Shown here: in pieces, positions 55,166 to 64,000 of the stretch
Numbering within the stretch: the first letter of the stretch is position 1
Layout: each line of letters begins with the position of its first letter
Assembly (NCBI GenBank): GCA_963770315.1
Contig: CAVYPC010000002.1
Coordinates: 62,001-126,000, forward strand
Length of the DNA: 64,000 nucleotides
Reading direction: 5' to 3'
Origin: VRUE01 sp963770315
GTDB taxonomy: Bacteria > Actinomycetota > Thermoleophilia > Solirubrobacterales > 70-9
The notes under the pieces: model-generated
The model's database searches: none
What the model was told of the DNA's origin: nothing
Seen by the model: only the letters and a program-made list of their open reading frames with translations
Translations under genes and position numbers: made by a program

Positions 55166-56740
55166 CTAGGCGGAGGAGGTGTCTTCCGCCGCGTAGCGCT
55201 TCAGCAGTGCCTCCTCCTCGTCCTTCTTGGGGAAGAGGAAGAAGACCAGCGCCGCGCCGAGCAGCACGGCGACGATGCCGGCGGTGTAGGCCATCTGGTC
55301 GCCCTGCAGGAACGAGGCCTTGGCGGCGGCGACGATCTGCTGGCTGTATTCCGGGTATTGGGATGCGGTGTCAGCTGCGCTGGAGAAGGACTTGGTCAGC
55401 TCGCCTTCGACGTTTTCGCTGACCTTGCTCGCTTCGGGCGAGGAGGCGATCGCGGCGCTGGCGGCGGCGGCGTAGCCGGCAGTCAGCAGGGCGCCGAAGA
55501 TCGATTGCATGATCGCTCCGCCGAGGTCGCGCTGCAGGTCAGCCGTGCCGGAGGCCATTCCTGCGCGCTTGACCGGCACCGAGCCGGTCAGCGAGTGCGA
55601 GGCGGGGGTGCCGGCGAAGCCGACCCCGATCCCGATCAGGGCGTAGCCGAGGCCGACCTTCCAGTAGGAGATGCCCTGCTTCCAGAGCAGCAGCATCGTG
55701 AGGAAGCCGAGCAGGCAGAAGACGTAGCCGATCAGCAGCGTAAAGCGGGCGCCGCGTACCTCCACCAGCTTGGCGGAGCGGGGGGCGACCACGACCATCA
55801 GCGCCGCCGCCGGCAGGATCGCCAGGCCCGAGTCGACGGTCGAGTAGTCGAGCACGTTCTGGAGGAACTGCTGGCCGATGAACATCGCCCCCATCAGCGA
55901 GCCGAAGACGATGATCCCGGCGCAGGCGGCGACCCAGAAGATGCGCCGCGAGGCGACCTCGAGGTCGTAGAGCGGCGAGCGCGCCCGCCGCTGGCGGATG
56001 ACGAAGGCCGCCGCCGCCGCGATCGCGATCGCGCCCAGCCCAATTGCCAGCGTGCCCTTGCCGGGAACCGGGGCGAGGTTGATGCCCAGCACGAGCGCCG
56101 CGATCAGGAGGATCGAGAGGACGCCGCCGAGGTTGTCGACCGGCTCGGTCGTCTCGTTGACGTGGGCCGGGACGTAGCGCCACGCCATGTACAGGGCGAG
56201 AGTGGCCAGCGGCAGGGTGACCAGGAAGACCGAGCCCCAGTCGAAGTGCTCGAGCAGCGCTCCGGAGAGCAGCGGCCCGAGTGAGGCGATCGCGCCGCCG
56301 ATCGCCGACCAGAGGGCGATCGAGCGGGTCCGCGAGTTGCCGGACCACAGGGCGGTGATCAGCGCCAGCGTGGTCGGGAAGGCCATCCCGGCGGCGACGC
56401 CGCCGAGCACACGGGCGACGAAGAGGACGCCGTCGGAGGGCGCGAAGCCGGCCAGCAGTGAGGCGGGGATCGAGAGCCCCATGCCGAGCAGCAGCATCAT
56501 CTTGCGCCCGTAGCGGTCGCCGAGCGCGCCGAGGTAGAGGACCGAGGTCGCCAGCCCGAGCGAGTAGCCGACCGCGATCAGGTTGAGCGTCGTCTGCCCA
56601 GAGCCGAACGCCTTGCCGATGTCCGGCAGGGCGACGTTCGCTACCGCGAGGTTGAGGTTGGCTACGGCGGCGACCAGGATCAGCGCCGCGAGCACGACGC
56701 CGGCGCGTTTGGGGCTGGTCTCTGCCATCTGCCGCTGCAA
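55166..56740 (-). CDS. DHA2-type MFS transporter (14 helices)
   Basis: A 524-residue multidrug-type transporter. Motif A follows helix 2 (YLGALGDRYGRKMMLLLG), helix 1 region LNLAVANVALPDIGKAF is the DHA2 motif D1, and the helix 5 motif C-like region is GGAIASLGPLLSG. A ~90-residue external loop near the C-terminus (VSENVEGELTKSFSSAADTA) precedes the last helix. It probably exports a toxic compound. Start at 56740 or, four codons later, ATG 56728. Confidence 0.9.
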   Translation of the reverse strand: MQRQMAETSPKRAGVVLAALILVAAVANLNLAVANVALPDIGKAFGSGQTTLNLIAVGYSLGLATSVLYLGALGDRYGRKMMLLLGMGLSIPASLLAGFAPSDGVLFVARVLGGVAAGMAFPTTLALITALWSGNSRTRSIALWSAIGGAIASLGPLLSGALLEHFDWGSVFLVTLPLATLALYMAWRYVPAHVNETTEPVDNLGGVLSILLIAALVLGINLAPVPGKGTLAIGLGAIAIAAAAAFVIRQRRARSPLYDLEVASRRIFWVAACAGIIVFGSLMGAMFIGQQFLQNVLDYSTVDSGLAILPAAALMVVVAPRSAKLVEVRGARFTLLIGYVFCLLGFLTMLLLWKQGISYWKVGLGYALIGIGVGFAGTPASHSLTGSVPVKRAGMASGTADLQRDLGGAIMQSIFGALLTAGYAAAASAAIASSPEASKVSENVEGELTKSFSSAADTASQYPEYSQQIVAAAKASFLQGDQMAYTAGIVAVLLGAALVFFLFPKKDEEEALLKRYAAEDTSSA

Positions 56741-56800
56741 CCTATCCCAGCTTGACGCTTCTCACGCGGGAAAGCGACCGGGCCTGAGAGGATTGGCGCC

Positions 56801-57805
56801 ATGGCGGACGATCGCAAGCGGCCCGAGCAGCCGCGCGCCGAGAAAGTCCTGCCTGGCATCTGGAGGCTGCGACTGCCACTGCCCTGGCCCGGAGTGCCGC
56901 ACGGCAACGTCTGGGCGGTTGCCGCCGACGGCGGCATCGTCCTCTTCGACACCGGGATCGGCGGCAAGGGCGGCCTGCGCCGCTTCGATCTCGCCCTCGC
57001 CCAGGCGGGCTTCGGCCTCGAGGACGTCCGCCTGCTCGTCTGCACCCACTCCCACACCGATCACTACGGCCTCGCCGCGCCGATCGTCGAAGGCGCCGGC
57101 TGCGAGCTCTGGATGCATCCTGCCTGGGAGCACATCAGGCTGATGGCCGAGGATCCGGTCGCGGCGCTGGATCGCCGGATCGAGACCGCCCGGCTGAGCG
57201 GTTTCCCACCGGACCTACTGGAGCGCTACCGGCAGCGGCACAAAGACGACGACGACAACGGCATCGACGGCATCGCCGTGCCCGACCGGGATCTCGTCCC
57301 GGGGGTCGAGGTCGAGACCGATCTCGGCGTCTGGCAGGTACACGAGACGCCCGGCCATGCACCGTCCCACGTGGTTCTCCATCAGCCCGAGCGCAAGCTG
57401 ATGATCTCCGGCGATCACCTGCTGGGGCGCACGGTGCTCTTCTTCGACCACGGCCACAGCCCCGACCCGATCGGCGAATTCCTCGGCAGTCTCGAGCGGA
57501 TCGAGCCGCTCGAGGTCGACCTGGTCCTGCCCGGCCACGGCCGCACCTTTCGCGATCCTGAGACGAAGATCGTCGAGTCCCGCCGCCAGGTCGGCGAGCT
57601 GATGGGCAAGACCCGCGAAGCCCTCGCGGAGGGGGAGAGGACCGCTTTCGAGATCGTCGCCGAGCTGCTCGGGCCCGAGAACGTCAACTCGCCAGGAAGC
57701 GCTTGGGCACTGCAGATCGTCCTCTCCTGCCTCGACCACCTGACGATTTTGGGCGAGGTCGAGGCGGTCGAGGGAAGCGATCCGCGGCGTTGGAAGCTTG
57801 GGTAG
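56801..57805 (+). CDS. MBL-fold metallohydrolase
   Basis: A 334-residue MBL protein of the glyoxalase II-like group. Metal ligands: THSHTDHYG (HxHxDH), ETPGHAPSHVVLH (His), MISGDHLLG (Asp) and LVLPGHGR (His). The IVLFDTGIGGKGGL stretch is the usual second strand. The C-terminal helical domain (RRQVGELMGKTREALAEGER) resembles LACTB2-like proteins. It likely cleaves a thioester or a similar bond. It is followed after 14 bases by a SRPBCC protein gene. Confidence 0.88.
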   Translation: MADDRKRPEQPRAEKVLPGIWRLRLPLPWPGVPHGNVWAVAADGGIVLFDTGIGGKGGLRRFDLALAQAGFGLEDVRLLVCTHSHTDHYGLAAPIVEGAGCELWMHPAWEHIRLMAEDPVAALDRRIETARLSGFPPDLLERYRQRHKDDDDNGIDGIAVPDRDLVPGVEVETDLGVWQVHETPGHAPSHVVLHQPERKLMISGDHLLGRTVLFFDHGHSPDPIGEFLGSLERIEPLEVDLVLPGHGRTFRDPETKIVESRRQVGELMGKTREALAEGERTAFEIVAELLGPENVNSPGSAWALQIVLSCLDHLTILGEVEAVEGSDPRRWKLG

Positions 57806-57819
57806 GTAGGCTCCGCGCC

Positions 57820-58263
57820 GTGGCTAGCTTCACTCTTGTGCGCGAGGTAGATGCGCCGCCCGAGGTGGTCTTCGATGTGCTCACGGACCACCGGCGCTAT
57901 TCCGAGCTGACTCCGCTGCGCAAGTCCGTGCTGGAGCGGGAGGGGGAGCCGGCGCCCAACGGCGTGGGCTCGATCCGGAAGCTCACCGCGGTGGGGCCAC
58001 CGATGCGCGAGGAAACGATCGCCTACGAGCGGCCGGATCGCTTCTCCTACACCGTGCTCTCCGGGTTGCCGGTTCGCGACCACGTCGGGACCGTCCTGCT
58101 GGAGCCGGCCGGGGACGGGACCAGGGTCACCTATGCGATACGGACGACGCCCACCATCCCCTTGGCCGGAGCCCTCGTCGTCGCCACGATCAAGCAGGCG
58201 ATCACGCAGCTGCTGAACGGGGTCTCCGCTGAGGCCGAGCGCCTCGCCGCCGCGGGGGCCTGA
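57820..58263 (+). CDS. SRPBCC-domain lipid-binding-like protein
   Basis: A 147-residue START/Bet v1-like protein: FTLVREVDAPPEVVFDVLTD opens the helix-grip fold, and a C-terminal helix (LVVATIKQAITQLLNGVSAE) closes it. GTG start, 14 bases after the MBL gene. It may bind a hydrophobic ligand or act as a cyclase; no catalytic motif is fixed. Upstream open sequence belongs to the previous gene. Confidence 0.78.
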   Translation: MASFTLVREVDAPPEVVFDVLTDHRRYSELTPLRKSVLEREGEPAPNGVGSIRKLTAVGPPMREETIAYERPDRFSYTVLSGLPVRDHVGTVLLEPAGDGTRVTYAIRTTPTIPLAGALVVATIKQAITQLLNGVSAEAERLAAAGA

Positions 58264-58301
58264 CCGGCCCGGATGGGCCAGCCGATCGACGCGAAGGAGC
58301 T

Positions 58302-59621
58302 GTGGTGGTGAAGGGCCGGCTGGCTGCCATGTGGATCGGTGCCAAGCGGCTCTGGCGCGAGCACCGCTGGGCGACGGTGGCGCTGATCGCCGCCGTCGTG
58401 GTCGTGATCGGGGGAATTGCCGGGATCGCCTACGACAAGCTCAAGCGCCCCGCTGACATCCACAACGAAGCGGTCGCCTTCAAGCCGCAGAAGCCGAAGG
58501 TGCAGAAGCGAAAGACGGTCAGCTGGCCGCTCTACGGCTACGACCGCGCCCGCACCCGTTACCTGCCGGCGAAGGGGGTGCGGCCGCCCTTCCGCAAAGT
58601 CTGGCGCTACAAGGACGGGCCGCTGCTCGAGTTCCCTCCGACGATCGCCGGCGGCAAGCTCTACTTCGTCAACAACAGCGGCTTCGCGATAGCGCTCGAC
58701 GCCGACACCGGCAAGCAGCTCTGGGAGCGGCGCATCGGCCGCCTCAACGCCTCCTCGCCCACCTACTACAAGCACCGCCTCTACATCGTCAACTTAGTCC
58801 CCGGCCACGTCGTCAAGCTCGATGCGCGGACCGGTCGCATCCTCTGGAAACACTCGCTGCCAGGGAGAGCCGAGTCGTCACCGGTCGTCGTCGGAGACAG
58901 CCTCTACTTCGGCGACGAAGACGGCAACCTCTACTCGCTCAGCACCCGCAACGGCCACGTGCGCTGGGCGACCGGGCTGGGCGGGCCGATCAAGGCCGCG
59001 CCCGCCTACTACGGCGGCGTCCTCTACGTCGGCGATTACGGCGGCTACATGAATGCGGTCGAGGCCAAGAACGGCAAGTTGGTCTGGCAGAGCGACTCGC
59101 TCGGCCAGGGCTTCGGCACCTCGGGCGCCTTCTACTCGACCCCGGCGGTCGCCTTCGGCCGCGTCTACGCCGGCAACAACGACACCCGGGTCTACAGCTT
59201 CGACCGCCGCGACGGGACGATCGCCTGGACCTACTCGACCGGCGGCTACGTCTACTCGGGGCCGGCCGTCGCCAGCACCCGCCACACCGGCCCCACCGTC
59301 TACATCGGTTCCTTCGACGGCAACGTCTACGCGCTCAACGCGAAGAGCGGCGAACCGCGCTGGATCCGCTCGGCGGGCGGCTCGGTGATCGGCTCGCTGA
59401 CCGCGGTCGGCGACATCGTCTACGCCGCCGAGTTCGACGGCACCTCGACCACCGGCTACTCGATGAAGGGCGGCCACCCAGTCTTCCACTACCCGCGCGG
59501 CACCTACACGGCGGTGGTCTCCGACGGCCGCCGCATCTACCTGGTCGGCTACTCGAGCATCACCGCCCTGCAGCCTTTCAAGCACAGGCTGGGGCTGGCG
59601 AACCGGATCGTCGCCCGATAG
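58302..59621 (+). CDS. PQQ-like beta-propeller protein, membrane-anchored
   Basis: A 439-residue protein. A single helix at about residues 25-45 (VALIAAVVVVIGGIAGIAYD) anchors an exported propeller. At least six blades show the PQQ/BamB pattern: ALDADTGKQLWERRIG, KLDARTGRILWKHSLPG, SLSTRNGHVRWATGLGG, AVEAKNGKLVWQSD, SFDRRDGTIAWTYSTGG and ALNAKSGEPRWIRSAGG. No PQQ dehydrogenase cofactor residues are evident, so a scaffold role like BamB is more likely. GTG start. Confidence 0.86.
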   Translation: MVVKGRLAAMWIGAKRLWREHRWATVALIAAVVVVIGGIAGIAYDKLKRPADIHNEAVAFKPQKPKVQKRKTVSWPLYGYDRARTRYLPAKGVRPPFRKVWRYKDGPLLEFPPTIAGGKLYFVNNSGFAIALDADTGKQLWERRIGRLNASSPTYYKHRLYIVNLVPGHVVKLDARTGRILWKHSLPGRAESSPVVVGDSLYFGDEDGNLYSLSTRNGHVRWATGLGGPIKAAPAYYGGVLYVGDYGGYMNAVEAKNGKLVWQSDSLGQGFGTSGAFYSTPAVAFGRVYAGNNDTRVYSFDRRDGTIAWTYSTGGYVYSGPAVASTRHTGPTVYIGSFDGNVYALNAKSGEPRWIRSAGGSVIGSLTAVGDIVYAAEFDGTSTTGYSMKGGHPVFHYPRGTYTAVVSDGRRIYLVGYSSITALQPFKHRLGLANRIVAR

Positions 59622-59655
59622 ACGGTCGATTCCACGACCCGTAGGTAGGCAGAGT
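59621..59655. repeat. Edge fragment of the composite repeat
   Basis: AGACGGTCGATTCCACGACC followed by CGTAGGTAGGCAGAG matches the left edge of both full repeats (54701 and 61141). The palindromic units are absent. It sits at the stop of the propeller gene. Confidence 0.7.
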
Positions 59656-59658
59656 CAT

Positions 59659-60733
59659 CTAGCCCCGAGGGGAGAGACCGCCCGGCGGGGGCGGCGGCGC
59701 CTTGGGCGGGAACGGGGCGTAGGAGGGGAAGCGGCCGTTGTGGATCTTGTTGCGCAGGACCCCGAGGCTGGCCGGCGAGCTCTGGATCCGGTAGGAGCTG
59801 GTCGAGCCGAAGTCCTGGTAGTAGATCAGCATCTTGGCGCGCGGATGGCTTTCCACCCAGGTCATCAGCTTGCGCACGTAGGCCGAATCGTCGCCGCTGT
59901 CGACGCTCCACTCGGTGATCGCGAAGGGCTTGCCGGAGAAGCGTTCGTAGAGGCCGTTCAGGGATTTCCAGTCCTGGTTGTCGGAGTAGAAATCGGTGCC
60001 GGCCCAGTCGACCCAGCGGGATCCCGGGTAGTAGTGGCGGGGGCGGTTGTGGGGGACCGTCGGCGAACCGCCCGGCAGCGGGCTCCAGATCACTTCGACC
60101 GGCGCCTTGGGCAGGCCGCTCGCTTCGCTTTGCAGCGGCGGCAGGCCGGCTTCGTGCAGGCGAGCGTCGATCTCCTCCCGCTTGCCGCCGCCGTGGACGA
60201 TCACGTAGATGCGGCGGAAGGCGAGTTTGTACCAGCGAGGGCTGTGGGCGGCATCGCGCGGCTTGCCGGAGCAGTCGTAGGAGGCATAGACGTTGAGGCA
60301 GCGGTTGGGCTCGCCCAGCGGCCGGATGTAGGCGCGCATGTTCTTCGCCCAGAACAGCTTGTTGAGGCGGATCAGGTATTCGTCGCCGCCCCCGGTGGCG
60401 ATCCCGCGGGGGCTGATCAGCTCGTGCCCGTCGCTGTTGTCGGCGGTGGTGATGTGCAACACCGGCCGTGCCCGCGCCGCCTGCCAGCGTTCGATCGACT
60501 CGGGGAAGTCGGAGCCCCAGGTGCGGAAGCTCTCGATCAGCGCCGGGTGCTTGTGCAGGGCGCTCGAAGAACTGGCCGAAGTCGGCACTGTCGCCGGTGT
60601 CGCTGATCCCGAAGAAGACATTGTCGCCGCGCGGCACCAGTGAGCCAGCGGCGGCCGGCGAGGCGGCGAGCAGGCAGAGCGCGGCCACGGTGCCGAGCGC
60701 GGCCAGGGTCGCCTTGTTGCGGAAGCGGCTCAC
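59659..60733 (-). pseudogene. Secreted glycoside-hydrolase-like protein, frameshifted
   Basis: The N-terminus has a signal peptide (LAALGTVAALCLLAASPAAA) and FGISDTGDSADFGQFFE, then the frame breaks near 60563. In the shifted frame the protein continues ALHKHPALIESFRTWGSDFP, YLIRLNKLFWAKNMRAYIRP, WVDWAGTDFYSDNQ and KPFAITEWSVDSG, a beta-barrel hydrolase pattern like GH26-type enzymes with a possible catalytic Glu in ITEW. The tail is proline-rich (FPPKAPPPPPGG). One lost base would explain the break. Confidence 0.7.
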
Positions 60734-60887
60734 AGTGAGCTGGACATGGTCGCAAGCGACGCTCAGCGGCAGGCGACGGCTCTAGGCTATGCAATTCCCC
60801 TGGCGCTTTTCCCTTCGCACATGACCGGAAAGTCGCCAGTGCGTGGCACACTGGGGGCCGAAATGACTACGGCGGAAGGGTGATTCG

Positions 60888-61124
60888 GTGGCGCTTGATC
60901 AGAGCAAAGTGGGACAGCACGTCGCATCGCAGATGGAAGCGATCGAAGCCGACTACGGGGACGACAGCGAGATCGGCGACATCTGCACCATCGTCGAGAT
61001 CAGGGGGCCACACGGCTCGCACGTGCGGATGCGAAGCACCGCCTCCTCGCCGCACTCGACCCTGGGCCTGCTCAAGCTGGCCGAACAGGTGGCGCTGGCC
61101 AACTTTGGCCGCGACGACGTATAG
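60888..61124 (+). CDS. Small conserved-looking hypothetical protein
   Basis: A 78-residue protein: HVASQMEAIEADYGDDSEIG, ICTIVEIRGPHGSHVRMRST and LLKLAEQVALANFG. GTG start, GGAAGGGTG before it. Strand-helix content suggests a small globular domain. No family recognised. It ends just before the second composite repeat. Confidence 0.55.
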   Translation: MALDQSKVGQHVASQMEAIEADYGDDSEIGDICTIVEIRGPHGSHVRMRSTASSPHSTLGLLKLAEQVALANFGRDDV

Positions 61125-61137
61125 GCCGGGCCGCTAA

Positions 61138-61594
61138 ATGTCGATTCCACGACCCGTAGCCAGACAGAGAAGCCTGGCCGGTCTGCGGTCGAATTGACAC
61201 CCCAAGAGCTTTGCTCTTGGGGTGAACGATGAGCGCGGCCCTTGGCCGCGCAATCATCAGATTGCATAGGCCGCTTCGCGACATTCGACCGCAGACCGGC
61301 CAGGCTTCTCTGTCTCGACACGCCCACGGAAACGACCAAGCTGCAAACGCGGTCCCCCGGGTTCTCAAGCTCGAGGAAGCTTCAAGCCGAGACGACGCCT
61401 CAGAGGCAGAGCTCTTCGAAGCTCGGTGTGCTTCGTGGGGATGGCGGGTGCGCCTCTGCGGGAATGTCGCGAAGCGGCCTATGCAATCTGGTACCCGCGC
61501 GGCGAAGCCGCGCACCAGATTCACCCAAGAGCTCCGCTCTTGGGTGTCAATTCCCGCAGAGGCGCACCCGCCATCCCTGCCTAGCCCCCCGAGA
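61138..61594. repeat. Composite palindromic repeat, copy 2
   Basis: Same layout as the copy at 54701. Unit 1 arms are perfect over 33 bases (61162-61194 and 61283-61315); unit 2 arms over 28 bases (61438-61465 and 61550-61577). Internal hairpins are kept although their sequence differs: the unit 2 stem reads ACCCAAGAGC/GCTCTTGGGT here and CCCCAGCGC/GCGCTGGGG in copy 1, a compensatory change. It lies between two convergent genes. Confidence 0.85.
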
Positions 61595-61608
61595 GGCGGT
61601 GGGATCAG

Positions 61609-62388
61609 TCAGCGCTTGGGCGTCACCGAGAGCAGCCGGATCGTGTAGCTCTCGCTGTAGTGGGAGCCGCCCGCGTCGCTCGTGTCGGCTTCGCTCTCGG
61701 CCGTGCGTTTCAGCAGCAGGCCGTCGGAACGGCGACGCCATTCCTCTCGTTTCGAGGTTCCCGTGGTGGCGCCGCCGAGCACGCTCCGCGTCTCGATGTG
61801 AGTTGCGTCGTAGGACTCGCCGCCGACCGACACCGGCTCGACGCCGAGGACCCTTGAAGAGCTCGATATCGAGGAGTCTTCGGACTCGCAGTGGCTGGAG
61901 AAGCGCGAGCCCGGCTGCACCGACACGGGGGTGCTGTGGCAATCGAATGCGTCTTCCTGCCCGGTTTCGAAGAATTCGTGGAATTCGGTCACCCTCGCCG
62001 AGGCTCCACCGCCCGCGGCCGGGCACGCTTCCGCCTCGCTCCAGCGCCCAGCGAGCACCTGCCACCGCTCCCGCTGACCGCACCGGCCCGCGCTGAGGAC
62101 GATCGTCGAGACGCCGCCGTAATCGTGGGTGGCGTCGAGGACGCTCTTCACCGTCTCCGAGCCCTGCGTCGCGTAGCGGTACACGCCGAGCTCCGGTTCC
62201 TTCGCCCCGCTTTCGGACCCGCCGGAGTCGTTCTCTGCCCGGAACGACCGCACCGCATCGTCCACCGTTGCCTTGGCGGGCTCGTCGCGGGGCCGGTTCA
62301 GCCAGGCGAGGAGCGCCAGCGCCGCCACGCAGGCAGCGACGAGCAGAGCGATCTTGCGACCCCGTCCCATTCCCCGTAGGAACCCCAC
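61609..62388 (-). CDS. Membrane-anchored hypothetical protein
   Basis: A 259-residue protein with an N-terminal helix (IALLVAACVAALALLAWL) and an exported domain rich in Ser, Glu and Gly. Features: YRYATQGSETVKSVL, an internal Cys set (RCGQRERW, EACPAAGG, FDCHS, SHCESEDSS), and EEWRRRSDGLLLKRTAESEA. Probably secreted or anchored outside. No family recognised. It precedes nothing in common with RecQ except strand; the RecQ gene lies 36 bases upstream in transcription order. Confidence 0.65.
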   Translation of the reverse strand: MGFLRGMGRGRKIALLVAACVAALALLAWLNRPRDEPAKATVDDAVRSFRAENDSGGSESGAKEPELGVYRYATQGSETVKSVLDATHDYGGVSTIVLSAGRCGQRERWQVLAGRWSEAEACPAAGGGASARVTEFHEFFETGQEDAFDCHSTPVSVQPGSRFSSHCESEDSSISSSSRVLGVEPVSVGGESYDATHIETRSVLGGATTGTSKREEWRRRSDGLLLKRTAESEADTSDAGGSHYSESYTIRLLSVTPKR

Positions 62389-62424
62389 GGCGTTTATCTT
62401 TGCAGCAGCGGCGACCTGGGAGTG

Positions 62425-63963
62425 TTAGGAGGCGGCGACGATCTCCAGCACTTCGGCGGCGTACTTGGAGACGAAGCTGGGGCCGACGCCGCGGATCTCC
62501 AGCAGGGCGTCGTCGCTTGCAGGACGGGTGGCGGCGATCGTCTCGAGAGTGGAGTTGTGGGCGATCGTGAAAGCCGGCTTGCCGTCGGCGGCGCGCAGGC
62601 GCCACGCCTTCAGCTCCTCGAACAGGGGCGCGTCGGCGGCCGAGAGATCGACGGGTGGGGCCGCGGGCTTCTTAGCGCTGGGCTTGCGGCGAACGGCGAT
62701 CGTCGCGGGATCGGGCAGCCAGCCCTGCGGGTTGCAGACGTCGCAGCAGCGATCCAGCGGCTGCCCGGCGGCGCTGTCGCCGAAGTGGTCGAGGACGCTG
62801 CGCCGCCGGCAGCGCTCGGAGTAGATGAACGATTTGATCGTCTGGTAATCGCGCCAGCCGCGCTCGTGGGCGATCGCCAGCTCGGGGTCGCCGGCGCGTT
62901 GCTGATTGAAGCGAACGAGGCGTCCGAGGTCGGCCTTCATCGCCAGCAGTACGGCCTTTGCCGGCAGGCCGTCGCGGCCGCCGCGCCCGGCCTCCTGGTA
63001 GTAGGCCTCGAGGCTGGTCGGGATCGCCATGTGCCAGACCGAGCGCACGTCCGCCTTGTCCACCCCCATGCCGAAGGCGTTGGTGGCGACGATGACGTCG
63101 ACCTCGCCTGCCATGAAGCGGGCCTGGGTGCTGCCCCGGTCCTCGGCCTCCATGCCGGCGTGGTAACGGTGGGCGCGCAGCCCCGCTTCGCGCAGCGTCG
63201 CGGCGACGTCGTCGGTGTCGCGGCGGGTGCCGCAGTAGACGATCGCCGGTCGGTTGGCGGGATCGGCGAGGCCGGCTTCGAGCAGCGCCATACGCCGCGC
63301 CTTGGAGCCGGTGCCTTCCAGCCGCACGACGTCGAAGGAGAGGTTGGGCCGATCGAACCCCGAGCGGACCCGCAGCGGCTCGCGCATCTGGAAGCGCGCC
63401 GCGATCTCGCGCGCCACCGCCTCGGTCGCCGTCGCCGTGCAGGCCATCACGGTCGGCCGGCCGAGTCGCTCGGCTATCTCGGGCAGTCGCAGGTAGTCGG
63501 GGCGGAAGTCGTGCCCCCACTCGGACACGCAGTGCGCCTCGTCGACCGCGAGCAGGTCGATCCGCCTCTGCTCGATCGCGTGCAGGAAGACGGTCGAGCC
63601 GAAGCGCTCCGGCGAGCAGTAGACGATCCGCGCCTCGCCGTTGCGGACCTGGGCGAGGGCGGCGCGAGCTGCCTCTTCGCTCATCCCCGAGGAGATCATC
63701 GCCACCGGGTGGCCCGCCGCGGTCAACCGTCGCCACTGGTCGTTCATCAGCGCGATCAACGGGCTGACGACGATCGTCAGGTCCTCCGAGGCCAGCCCCG
63801 GAAGCTGGTAGCAGAGGCTCTTGCCGCCCCCGGTCGGCATGACGATCAACGAGTCGCGCCCTTCCAGCGCCGCTTCAACAGCCTCCCGCTGTCCCGGCCG
63901 CCAGCTCGTGAACTCAAGCTTCTCCAGCAGCTCGTCGGCCCGGTTCTGCGTTTGAGCGGTCAT
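62425..63963 (-). CDS. recQ: ATP-dependent DNA helicase RecQ
   Basis: A 512-residue RecQ helicase. Motif 0/Q: FTSWRPGQREAVEAAL; Walker A MPTGGGKSL; DEAH VDEAHCVSEWGHDFRP; motif III TATATEAVAREI; motif V FGMGVDKADVR; motif VI QEAGRGGRDG. The zinc-binding cysteines are in ERCRRRS and DRCCDVCNPQ. A winged-helix-poor linker is followed by a C-terminal HRDC domain (FEELKAWRLRAADGKPAFTI). It unwinds DNA 3' to 5' in repair and recombination. It is short for RecQ (usual 600) because the RQC winged helix is reduced. Confidence 0.94.
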   Translation of the reverse strand: MTAQTQNRADELLEKLEFTSWRPGQREAVEAALEGRDSLIVMPTGGGKSLCYQLPGLASEDLTIVVSPLIALMNDQWRRLTAAGHPVAMISSGMSEEAARAALAQVRNGEARIVYCSPERFGSTVFLHAIEQRRIDLLAVDEAHCVSEWGHDFRPDYLRLPEIAERLGRPTVMACTATATEAVAREIAARFQMREPLRVRSGFDRPNLSFDVVRLEGTGSKARRMALLEAGLADPANRPAIVYCGTRRDTDDVAATLREAGLRAHRYHAGMEAEDRGSTQARFMAGEVDVIVATNAFGMGVDKADVRSVWHMAIPTSLEAYYQEAGRGGRDGLPAKAVLLAMKADLGRLVRFNQQRAGDPELAIAHERGWRDYQTIKSFIYSERCRRRSVLDHFGDSAAGQPLDRCCDVCNPQGWLPDPATIAVRRKPSAKKPAAPPVDLSAADAPLFEELKAWRLRAADGKPAFTIAHNSTLETIAATRPASDDALLEIRGVGPSFVSKYAAEVLEIVAAS

Positions 63964-64000
63964 CGGCCGCTCAGCCTATGGTGATGACCGGCGGCCGAGA

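Noticed and set aside
54795..55422. Small open frames inside the composite repeats
   Set aside because: They run through palindromes and differ between the two copies, with no ribosome-binding sites; structure, not coding, explains the conservation.

Overview
The window is GC-rich, densely packed bacterial DNA with many GTG starts, ATGA/GTGA overlaps and gene families typical of high-GC Gram-positive Actinobacteria. The mix of a Mrp-type ATPase, LtrA, LppX-like and Vps62-like proteins, a beta-sandwich secreted protein and many wHTH regulators recalls Thermoleophilia/Solirubrobacterales. That placement is inference; no rRNA gene is present to fix it.

Layout. 1-14.1 kb is chromosomal-looking: flavoenzymes, a hydrolase, GNAT, Mrp ATPase, a large secreted protein, cyclophilin, a PadR regulator facing a carotenoid oxygenase, a K+ channel and a methyltransferase. 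14.1-18.1 kb is a decayed accessory patch: a relaxase remnant, four DNA-binding genes (one an internal tandem duplication), a cupin and a gene fragment. 18.1-27.4 kb is housekeeping-like: two tRNA-Ser genes, MFS, sugar-lactone oxidase, PLP enzyme, P450, pyruvate kinase (frameshifted), thioesterase and enoyl-CoA hydratase.

27.4-45.4 kb is a tandem integration array in tRNA-Arg(ACG). The intact tRNA is followed by three further copies of its 3' part (near 35.4, 44.6 and 45.35 kb). These define element A (tyrosine integrase, SF1 helicase, DarT-type ADP-ribosyltransferase, ADP-ribosylglycohydrolase, wHTH, toxin-antitoxin pair), element B (Xis, frameshifted integrase, HARE-HTH-like protein, a two-metallo-beta-lactamase plus membrane-protein operon, DUF6338, Phd-like protein, VapBC-like pair) and a short element C holding a two-gene pair. 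A and B each begin with the same coupled pair, a small winged-helix protein and an XRE regulator; a diverged relative of that pair occurs at 14.6-15.1 kb.

45.5-47.3 kb is a BglII-like type II restriction-modification system. 47.3-64 kb returns to chromosomal genes (phosphoesterase, Vps62-like, aldo/keto reductase, flavin monooxygenase, LtrA, MFS, MBL hydrolase, PQQ-type propeller, a frameshifted glycoside-hydrolase-like gene, RecQ). Two ~450-bp copies of an unusual composite palindromic repeat sit at 54.7 and 61.1 kb.

The strongest candidate for an undescribed system is the helicase-DarT-glycohydrolase cassette in element A; the two-MBL membrane operon in element B is the second. Several single-base frameshifts (SEC-C protein, pyruvate kinase, integrase B, glycoside-hydrolase-like gene) may be real decay or assembly indels; the sequence alone cannot decide.
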